DNA from: Atriophallophorus winterbourni
Lineage: Eukaryota > Platyhelminthes > Trematoda > Plagiorchiida > Microphallidae
Assembly (NCBI GenBank): GCA_013407085.1
Contig: JACCGJ010013241.1
Location: forward strand, 35,371-99,370
Reading direction: 5' to 3'
Length of the DNA: 64,000 nucleotides
This document shows positions 1-11,100 of this stretch, one piece after another (position 1 is the stretch's first letter; each line of letters starts with the position of its first letter). A program made the translations under genes and the position numbers. The notes beneath the pieces are model-generated. The model searched no databases. It had not been told where the DNA came from and saw nothing but the letters and a program-made list of their open reading frames with translations.

Positions 1-230
1 GTGGGAAAGCAACCCCTGCCCTAGCTGAACACGTGCTAGACACTGGACACAGCATAGATCTTGATAACGTTAAAGTGATAAGACGGGGTGTGAAATCTTA
101 TAGGGAAAGACTTCACGGCGAGGCTATTCAAATAACAAAGGCTGGGGCGAATGCGGTGAACAAGTTGGATGGGGCGGATATCTCAACAATCTGGCGTTCG
201 GTTCTGCAGCGGATAAAGATTAACTAAAAT
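1..230 (+). pseudogene. Penelope-like element, C-terminal end of GIY-YIG region (fragment)
   Basis: A frame open from the window edge to the stop near 227 encodes a stretch reading [16 protein letters not shown], then an RRGVKSY segment and an ending with the pattern N-K-x-D-G-x-D-x-S-x-I-W. The family resemblance is to the last part of the GIY-YIG endonuclease module that ends the ORF of Penelope-like retroelements. The ALAEHVLD motif recurs in the second Penelope remnant near 24.32 kb, which supports the call. The upstream part lies outside the window, so the catalytic GIY-YIG motif itself is not visible here. Probably a 5'-truncated copy. Confidence 0.6.
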
Positions 231-857
231 AACACCTAATGATTACGTAAGCAGTGTGTCAGCAGACGCTGTTCACAGCTGTGCACTTGATAAACCATTA
301 GGGATGAACACAGCAATTAGGGGGTGTGATCAATTTTCTTGATCTCCTCTGTCTAGCTTAGAGAACTCAGGATTGGTCAAGAAAATGCCATTTAAACCTG
401 AACACTGCTCGTACCGACACCCTTGTTCTGACGAAGCTTCTGTATTCAGAAGCGAAACGTTACCAAAAACTTGCTATAACCGATACATTGCAAACTTTAT
501 TTTCATGAAACCATTTACACTTCACCATGGACTGGTGTGGAATCGCGCAGTATCGCTGTATTCTACGTATACCGCCTTGCCATTGTGGATGAAACGGTAA
601 TTAGCTACACGGGAGAGCATGTTGTGATCTCAGTACCATTAACTTTTACACATCTGCGTAGACTTGTGCACCTCGAAATCATTTCAATCTGATTTGAAGC
701 TAGCGAGATCGTAGATTGAATCCTACAAGATACTGACAAGCATGCATTGGAAAAGAGCAGCAATCGAGTTAACAAAATGATGTTTAGGTCATCCGTCCAG
801 GGTGTCCTAGTGCGAAGTGAATTAGAGACGATTGCCAACCAGTAGCTTTCGGATGAT
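231..857. other. No recognisable gene
   Basis: Short open frames occur on both strands (for example 373-600 plus and 605-877 minus), but none shows a conserved domain, splice-site context or similarity to other parts of the window. Probably repeat-derived spacer beyond the visible end of the PHF14 gene. Confidence 0.4.
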
Positions 858-1345
858 ATGCATAACACTACCCTCACCCTATTACGTCAGCGCCGCCTGC
901 GGTGGCTTGGTCATGTCTATAGAATGGAAAATGGTCGTATTCCGAAAGATCTACTCTATGGTGAGTTGCAATTAGGAAGTCGACCATTGGGCAGACCGCA
1001 CTTGCGGTACAAAGATGTTTGCGAAAGAGATATGAAAGCTCTTGACATTGACCCCGCGAGCTGGGAAGAACTTGCTCCTGACCGCTCACTTTGGAGACAT
1101 TGTGTAAAGCGTCGTCTGCAAGCCGGGGAACAGCAGATAGAGCTCTTGGCTGCTGAACGTAGATCAAGTCGCCGGCGTGCAACTGATGCAATACAACAAA
1201 GTTCTGACTATCATTGCAAGCGCTGCGGGAGAGATTGTTCCTCCCGAATCGGACTGTTTAGTCATTCCAAAAGCTGCAAAACATGAAATTCATGCGATTG
1301 TGATGTACATCCATAGTCGACATCGACCGACGGAGGCCAACAACA
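858..1345 (+). mobile_element. RTE-like LINE family I, 3' end of ORF2
   Basis: The frame 858-1286 encodes the C-terminus of a non-LTR retrotransposon ORF2. It has the post-RT segment RRLRWLGHVYRMENGRIPKD and then a C-terminal zinc-knuckle-like CKRCGRDCSSRIGLFSHSKS ending. After the stop comes a 3' UTR containing GTCGACATCGACCGACGGAG. The same C-terminus and 3' UTR recur inverted near 9.29-9.44 kb and 52.07-52.18 kb, so this is a repeat family. The RT catalytic part is missing (5' truncation). Confidence 0.8.
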
Positions 1346-2108
1346 CCCTCCGGCACAATACAAGAGCACCAAGCGCCGATGGTGATCGCGAACCCGTAAT
1401 AATTCAGGTTTTGAAAGGATTACATGAAAACGGTTTGAGAGACTGCATCCTCGGAAACATAAGGTAACAGACAACGCCAGCCGCTATTTAACGCAATTCG
1501 TAGAGGTTGGTCAAACGAGCCCTGCGTTGTGAGGGCTCGACGTGAAACGGTTAACACGAAATGGACTGAGAAATCAGATCAAACTAACTTTGTCACCTGT
1601 GTAATAAACGCGTTTGATCAATCGGCTTCTGTTGTGTTGCGGAATTCGTGGGTGAAAGTGATTAGCATTGGACAGGCAGAGCTCAGGGATTAATCGTGAC
1701 GCAATCGACAAGTAGGTATAAAAAGGAACGCGATTCAGCCTCGACTGACCTGACGAAATCTCTTTCACTCGTTACGCTAGGAGAGACATGAGCAGTTTCG
1801 CTTCTGCGTGTGTTGAATCACTTCTCCGTAGGTTTGATAAACCGGTAATATGTCAGTGACTAAGTATTTATGCAAAATAATTGAGTTTTTTGCAAAGAAA
1901 GGTATATAAATAGTGATAGTATTTCTCCCTAACCAATTAATATTATCCACATTGGTTGGAATACCTCCTGCGAACGACACATGAGCATTTACCGCACCGA
2001 GTGATCTATGGTATTTGGATTGAAACGGGTGGTTCGAGGGCTTTGAGACAGAACAGTGATAAAAACCTTTGATATGTTGTAAAATACATGTAGCAGTAAA
2101 CTACTCAC

Positions 2109-5100
2109 CGGAATCAGCTGTTTGAGGAGAGTGATAATTTCGCGAAAACGTTCTTGTACCTCGAAACGTTTCGCGTTTATTGCGTCCAGCTGAACCGCAA
2201 CCTGAAATACAAATACCGTGAAATAATTATTCACAGAACAATTTTAGTAACAAGCACTGCGTACCGTTTCTTTTGTTTTAAACACTAGCGTAGGGTTGCA
2301 ATGTTCTGTGAAGTTCTATCACAGGATATAGATCCGGCAGATACTTTGCTGAACCTCAACAATGAGGAACTTGCGACTGTTGACTGCTTCACCAACTTGG
2401 GTAGTCACATTACTAGCAACGTGCATTTATATAACGAGATCTCAGCTCGCTGTTCCAGAGCTACGGTAGCTTTTCGTAACGTAGGTCATCTGTGGCATCT
2501 AATAGGTTTATCTTTAAAGCTCAAGAATAGAGTCTATAAGGCAGCAAATCGAGCGGTTTTGTTGCACAAATGTGAAACACGGACACAGAAACGAAGCATC
2601 AAAACGTTTACCGGTCTTTGATAATCATTGACACGGCATCATCGTTGGAGTTAGTTGGCACCATCGGATACGTAACGCGAATATCCGGAAAAGAATATTT
2701 GGTAGCTGGTTAAGTCACATATCGCGAATGGAAAATCGTTTTCCTGAGGCGGTATTGTTTGCCGCTCCTAACTCGGAATGACATCTCAGTAAGTGTGGCC
2801 CGACTCTGACTTGGCTCAAGCAGAGGAAGGCCTTGACGGCTAAACAAGCTGCGATTAAGGTGATCCGTCTATGAGCTAGGGGTTCAAGCGATCAGAATTT
2901 GAATCTGTGTTCAGTGACAGTAGACGAGTGACAACAGACAACGGAAGGGAGTGTCCTCTCCATTTGTACGAGATAGCTAGCTGTATCACAAGCATAAGTG
3001 TCCCCTGTCAATCGCCCCGTGTAAGCTGGAAGCAAGACTTGTTTGTCGCAAACTAAATGAGGCGCGTACCATGGAGTAATTACAGGAAATAGGCGCGTAG
3101 ATCCATAAGAAATTCCAGCTTTGAAAGTACATGCATAGATATATAAATACATACAAGCGAAAGGTTAGCGCTTTTACGAAATTTAACCGTTACAGAATAT
3201 ATAGTATCGGATAAGATGGACAATCAATAATCTCACATAGTGACGACACTAATCCGCTGAACTTTCAAACAACGAGAAACTGTGGCAAAACAAACTCGAA
3301 ATAGACTATCAAGTCGGTGTGATAAACCCGTAGGGTTATAAGTAACTCAACTGATACCAAAGTTGACGAAGAAACTTAATGAATATCGAGCATCGGGAAA
3401 AATGGAAAGGAAGCACGCGTTGCAATTCACGGGAAAGATGCATCATCTAGGGAAACAATAAGACGGAGCACGGAGCAACTTGCTGCTCAGTGTGGGCGCT
3501 AGGCAAACGTGAGCATGAATGAATGTTGAATATTATGGTGTACGTACCGAATTATAACTATGGGAGGCACTCGCATCAGCAATCTGCAGTTCCCGTTGTG
3601 TATCCTGCAACGATGATATGCGTTTCAGTAATTCGTCAATTTTTTTCTCGCGATCTGGTGAAAAAGTTTGGATTATTGGTGGTTGATAGCACGTGGAAAA
3701 GTATACGTATGAAATCATACATATGTAATCAGTCAGTGCCCTACAATGTGATGTGAAAGCACAAGCTCGATCCAGGCAAAGTGCCGCATAGTCAGAGACT
3801 ACACGTAGGCCCAGGCCTAGACAGACATGACAAAAGAAATAGAAATGGTTGTGAGACTCCAGCGTGTTTCAGCATGCAGCTCACTACCGGTGGTCAATCA
3901 ATTTAGCACGGTGTTAGCCGCACAGCACCGAAATACTTCACGACAATACACGTAAGCCGGGAAATTGTTAAGTTGTTCTGATCTACACAACTGATGAAAT
4001 AGTGATAACTGTATTGAGATTCTAGTGTGCTTTTGTCCGCAGCTTCTATAAGGCTATAATCAAATCAGCATGATGTAGAACAGAGTTTCTGCACAGTCGC
4101 ACATGCACTCGAAGTTGGTTAATAAAAACTTACCGAAAAAGTAAGTGATGAAGTCTGGTGCGAATACCGGGTAACCTGAAGGGGGAGCTTTGTTCGTTTC
4201 GTTGATTGTAGATTCTCCGGTTAAGTTCAAAGGTAACTGGAGAGCTTTGGATTTGGCAACAAACAATCGCATGGCAACTGGCGAATGTTCCAGATACAAC
4301 GGGGTTTTTGCAGTGGGAACTGTGGAGAAAAAATAAAGTATAACGAAAAATGTGGTCCCAATTGAAGTTCGAGTTTTAATTACTGATCCTAATCAAACGG
4401 ATATCAGGAACCTTACATGAACACAGTGAAATTCAATCATTACAATGTTGGCCAGTCTTCATGACCGCTTGATTTATTTTTGAATGCTGAAAAAATGCTT
4501 CACTGGTTCTGGGTTCGAAACATAAACTGCTTTCAAGTACTTTGCAGTTACAATGTCTTAACGCCTCGATTGGACCAGGCACGTGGTTGTTCCGTTCATG
4601 AAGTTTCGCATAATAAGCTTTTGTGCTTTTCGCGTTTGATCCCTCTACATCCCACCTAATGTAATTAAATTTTCGTATTTTCCCACATTGTCCCATGGTC
4701 TTTTTCGAAAGGACGTTATGCGTAAAAAGAGTGGCATTAAGCTTATTACACGATTGAACTGTCTCGGTTGATTAAATTCGAGATACGATCGTCGATTGGT
4801 GCATTCGTAAATGTGACAAACTGATCAGAAACTCTTCGTCGGATAATGCACAACCACAACATGAGGTTCTTATGGTGCTCAAATCGTACTCTCTCATGCG
4901 AGGTCTATATCTCACCCTCTACTCAATGACTGAAAAAACAGGAATTCTGTCGCAACCTTTCTGAATTCTTGTTACCTCGAAGGATGTTTTGGATCTAATG
5001 ACGGCCACTCAACATGCATAACTTTTCCTCATTCATGTTTTTAGGGCATTTCAGATGGTTATATATAATCTATTATATATATATTATATATATATATAAT

Positions 5101-5117
5101 ATATTAGTAATATATAT

Positions 5118-5148
<31 letters not shown>

Positions 5149-8100
5149 CAACGAGACAGCTTTACTCCGGTAGCATATACGGAATCCTTAAATGCCATAC
5201 AACCATGAAAAAGTACTGAAAATATGGGAAGGATAGGGTATGATATGAAAGCACAAGTCTGATCCATGCAAAGTGCCCCGCCGTCATAGACTGCACGTGG
5301 GCTATGATACTGACAGGTTGTCTTGGCTTAGACAGACGAGAGATAAAAACAGAAATAGCAGTGAGACTCCAGCGTGTTTTCGCATGCCGCTCACTGCCGG
5401 TTGTAATTCAATTTAGCACGGTGCTAGCTGCACAGCACAAAAGTGCTCTACAATTGTACCTCCGTGTCGATAAGGAGTGTATGATTTGAACAGTAAGCAA
5501 AAACAAACCTAGATGAGGTACCTACATCTCGAATGGAAAAGGCATTCAATCAACTTTCCTGAATGAGTAGAGCGAGATCAGCACGACGCTTTCGTGCGGC
5601 TTTCACTACCATGCCTTATAACAAGTTTTCCTCGTCACTCCACTTAACAACATACAAGGTTAAGCTAACACTCCAAGATGATTATTGCGCAGGTAACACA
5701 ATGTTAGATCGACTTGCCACCGGTACGGAACAACCTAACATTATTTCAGCAAACGTGCAGTCGATGGCTGTGAGGCATCTTGTTTGAATCAAAACTTGTG
5801 ATTCTACAAATATACATGTAAAGAAATATGCATAAATGCAAACATTTGCAATATCGAGCAGTCAAGAGGATTGGCACAGTGGATAAGACTTGGGTAACAA
5901 AGGAACTCATTCTAGTCACAAACTAGCATTACCGATGCGCTGTACGGTGGAAGCGATTCAATTCACATTCGATTCAACGCCGAAATTCATTTGAACGCTG
6001 ACAAACAGGACCGAGATCAAATAGGCTAACGTCGACAACAGAGGAATGATTATTTCACTAAATCGTTTATAATTTGGACTATCTCATAAACGCGGAGCAA
6101 AATAAGGAGGCGCTTTATAAGTTTAAAGAGAAACTATTCGCGTACATTTGCAGAACTGCAGTCTCTGACTGTGCGGCACTTTGCCTGGATCCGGCTTGTG
6201 CTTTCATACCATATTTGCAGAACACTAACTAAACGAAATCTACAAACGTGAAGCTAATTCAGTAATCAGCATGTTACAAATAGCTATTGTTTCACAACAT
6301 TTAGGGGTTATTTGTGAGCTCTTTTTGTCATGCAGTTCATACTAACTTGATACCCGTTGCCTGCGTATGTTTACTCGCATTCGGTGGCAGCATCGTGTTA
6401 CAAATGTAGATGTTTGCAAGCGGGTGTTAGGACCAGGTGGCCACGGACTGAGAGAAATGCTGATGCTTGCTCGATTGCGATGGTTGGGGCATGTTTTAAG
6501 AATGCTAACTTACCGTTTAACGTACCACGTCTTATTCGCAGAGCCTGACAGAAGCTGGGAGAAACGATCGGGTGGCCAGTCCATGACGTGGCGCGTTGGG
6601 ATGAAGAAACTCACCGTAGCGCTAGGCTCAGTTGGGCGTATTCGTTTGCCTGGGTGGGGTCCAAAAGCTCCACCTAATAGTTAGCTGGAAACCTTACGCG
6701 ATATGGCTACAACCAAAGTCTGTGGCGCCAGTGTATTTTATTGTGTGTCATAATTTTTTATCCGGTATTATTTTATATAAAAAACAAAAAACAAAAAATC
6801 ACATGCAGTGAAACTACAAAAACAAGCTGCTTTTGCGTATTCCGCTTGCCTGCTTTCCCATTTTTACACGCTTGCTTATCTGCTTTTCCTCTTTCATATT
6901 GCTTGGCACTTTGTCTGGCTCCAGACTTGTGCTTCATGATGATGATGATGATCACTAACTTGAAAAAAAATATTAAAAATGGAAAATCTATATCTAAATA
7001 ACAAATACTTGCCATATGGTTTTTCTTTTACTTTTCGTAGTTCCTCATAAAGTTGACGAAAGTGTTCCAATTTGTGCTGCAGCCGGGGTTCGAGAAATAT
7101 CGGTTCTGTTTTGCCATTCAAATGAGGTGGAGAAGCTAGAGAACCAACGCTTTTGACCCCAGAGTTTGGAGATAGCATTCTGCTTTTCAACTTCAGCCGG
7201 CTCATTGCGGTTAGGTAATTACGGCGTCGATGGCGGGCGACACTTTTATCCGTATGTTGTCGACATTGGGCGAAATAAGGATCCACATTGTTCTGTAAAG
7301 TAACAATTTAAGTATGCCGGTTATGTGACTAATTAAGTTTCATTTTTTTATTTTTATTCGGGTTGTGTCCACAGGGACTATGTTTATATTCATGTTCTCA
7401 GCATGAGGCTTTACAGATTATATGGTTTCATTAATTACGAGTTTCGTGCTGTTTGCAATAATCACGTAGGGACAGTAGGATCAGGATCAGCATGACTTGA
7501 AACAATAGAGAAAGTAAACAAGATGTGAACTTGTCAGGTTGGCACGACAAACCTGTTTAAACGCATGAGCCTAGGAAGATGTAGATGGGCTAAACCCACG
7601 GGCTTGGACACAAAATTCCCATTTGCATGCCGTTCCGTTAGTGAAAAATGTCACGAATCAGGTGTAACATCACAAAAACAATCAACTTATTCAGCAGAAA
7701 CCGGACACGTCCCCAGACATTATGTAACATTACCAGGCATGGAGACGCTGTTGAATTCACGAAGAAATGAGAAAAGACGTGTTAAGGTCTCTACTTTCAC
7801 GACTGAAAATGAATTAATTGACTGGTTCGCGCAATGAATCTCGGTTTAAAGATCGAATAATTGAATTGGAAGCTTTCACAGTGATTAGCTCCATGCAACA
7901 TACTGATTTGGTTCATTTTGTGATTTAGTTACTGAGTATGAAAATTACAACTGAAATTAGCAGATGCAGAGTAATAATAAGCACATCTGTTGCTAACCGT
8001 TGATCAACGGCGTCGCAGCGGAAGTAAAAGCTGACCACCGTTATTTTCCCAAATCCCTTCTATTGAACGTTACTCTAAACGAATGTCGGTGGCGTCAATG

Positions 8101-11100
8101 TGATTTATTCTGGGTTACTTAGATGTTTTAGTATAATATTTAAAAGCGAAAAGCGAAAAAATTACAATAATAAAAGCGGTATCCGTGTATCTTGGCTTAA
8201 TTCAACTGGGTAGTTTACTTGTGCATGCTAATATCTTAATCTCTGCTGCTGAAACACGCTTTTAGGACCAGAACAGAAGATATTTGTTTATGTATGCGAT
8301 GTGAGGAAATGTTTTTAAACTTGAATCGTTTATGAGCACAAACCAAGATGCTTATCATAAACCCGCTGTTTGCCGACGATGCAGCCATTGTTGCTTACTC
8401 CCAATAACAGCTTCAGTCATTGATAGACTACTCTTGTCGGTATACAAAGAATTGGGCATGCCAATCATCCAGAACAAAACCAAAGTCCTTGGTCAAGGGA
8501 TCGTATCACCTCCTGTCATTACTATTGAAAACTATCAGCTTGAACCGGTACATCAGTTCACATATCTTGCTTCAACCACCGCAGATAAGCTCTCGCTAGA
8601 CACGGAGATCGATAAACAGATTGAATGAGCAACTTCCATCTTGTCCCGTTTGAACTCCCGTGTCTAGGGCAACTGAAAGCTGACTGTGAAGACAAAAATG
8701 ATTGTAGACGGCACGTGCGTACCAAATGCTTTACTATATGGCAGCGAAACTTGGACCATCTACGTTTTTCATTTACACTGACTGTCATGTACAAATTGGA
8801 AAACGGAGATATTTCAAAAGATTTGCTCTAGGGATATTTGAAACCTGGGATTCAACATTTAGACAGGCCGTACTTGCCCTCTACAGACGTTGGCAAAAGA
8901 AATGAAAGCTCAGGACCGCTCGCTTTGGAGGCACTGAATGATGCGTCATCTTCAAGCTGGAGAAGAACAGATATTGCTATCGGCTGCTGAGCGTAGGTCA
9001 CGCAAGCATTGTGCAATTGTTGTTGATAGCTCAGTACTGCGTATCGCCATGAGCGCCTTGATAGTCGTTTTCTGTTGGAATCAGACCGTTTGGTGATTTG
9101 AAACGTCCGTGTAGCATGAGATCGTCATGTGCTTGCGATGTATATCCATGGTCAACATCGACCGAGGTCATTGTCTGTGTAAAAGCTTGTGCTCCGAAAA
9201 AACAAGCCGTGAAAACTGTCTAGGTGGCGGTCGGTAAAAAGTTGAGAAGAAAAGGGCAGTACACTACGCCAAGCTATATTAAATGCCACCGGTGTTGTTG
9301 TTGGCCTCCGTCGGTCGATGTCGACCATGGATGTACATCACATCGCATGAATTTCATGTTTTGCAGCTTTTTGAATGACTAAACAGTCCGATTCGGGAGG
9401 AACAATCTCTCCCGCAGCGCTTGCAACGAAATAACGAGTCTGAGCAGCCTTGGGGGCAGCCTATCAGATCAAGCATTTTGAAAAGACCCTCCCTGCTGAC
9501 GTAGTCGAATGCCTTAGTTAAATCAATAAAAACAGCGTATAATGGCATACGCTGTTCCTGACACTTTTCTTGAAGTTGTTTCAGGGAGAAGATCATGTCA
9601 ACGGTTGATCTTCCCTTGCGGAAGCCACATTGAGATTCGGAGTAAATTCTATCAGCTAAAACTTGCAGCCGGATCTGTAAGACTTTAGCAAACAATTTGC
9701 CTACAACATTCCTCTGAAATTGTTGCAGTCGCCTCTGTCACCCTTATTCTTAAATAGCGTGATGAACTTTGTGTCTCGCATCTCTTGTGGGACACCCCCC
9801 TCCTGCCAGCACTGAAGAAGCAACTGGTGAAGAGGCTGTAATAATGCTGCTCTACCGCATTTGATGAGCTCAGGTGGAATTCCGTCGTCACCAGGGGCCT
9901 TCCCATTCGCTAAGCGGTCGATTGCCTTATTGAGCTCATCAAGAGTAGGAGGGGTATCTAGATGTTCAATGGTCGGCAACCGTTCGACATTTTCAAGTGC
10001 ATGCGGTAGAACCGTACTGTCCCTAGAGTAGAGGGAGGAGAAGTGCTCTACTCATCTTTCCCTCTGTTGAGTTTTGTCGACAATCGGCTTACCAGATAAA
10101 GACTTAATGGAAGCCGTTTTAAGTTTGCTTGGGCCAATGGCTCTCTTAATCCCATCATACATACCGTGAAAATTGCCGGTATCCGCAGCTTTTTGGATAT
10201 TGAGGCTAACTTCAGTCCAATAGTCGTTTGCACAACGCCTTGCAGTCTGTTGAACCTTATTTCTAGCTGCTCTTAGAAGACGTAAGTTTTCATCTGTTGG
10301 CATCCCTTTGAACCTCAAGAATGCTGAGCGTTTCTCATCCAGCACAGCAGTCATCTCAGAAGCGTTTGCTTCGAACCAGTCGCTCGTTCGAGCTTTCTTC
10401 GGACCGAAAGTTGAAAGTGCGACTCGGCATATGCAGCTTTTTATCAATTCCCAGTTTTCTGAAGCAGATTCAAGTGGGGTTGTCTTGTTGAACTCGGCTG
10501 TGAAGGCTTTTGCGAATCTCGCAGTTAGATTAGGTTCGCACATGCGAGTGACGTCTATCTTAGGCTGTGCAGACAATTTAGTGCGGTGAAATATCGTGTG
10601 GGGAAGCTTCAGTCTTGCACAGACCAGTGAATGATCAGTGTCGCAGTCTGCGCTTTGATATGATCTGGTGAGGAGCACGCTTCCTATATTAGTTCGCTTA
10701 ACAAGAATAAGATCAAGCTGATGTCAATGCTTAGAGCGAGGATGTTTCCAAGAGAATTTATGCTGTGGTTTTGTTTGAAAAAAAGTGTTACTGACACAAA
10801 GATTGAACTGTGTGCACAATTCTAAAAGGCGTTGCCCATTTTCATTGGTTTTACCTACACCGAACCTTCCGAGACAGTTTTGCCAAGACTCGTAATCTGC
10901 ACCAACTCTGGCATTGAAATCACCCAATACCACTACACAGTTTTTCTGTGGCACGTTTTCAGGACGGCTGTGAGGTTATGATAAAAAGCGTCTTTTTCAG
11001 CAGGCGTCGCAGAGAGCGTCGGTGCATAAACGTTGACCAACGTAATGGTACCAGTAATGCACCTCAGATTTAGAGTCCAAATCCGTTCGCTCCCGCTGCT

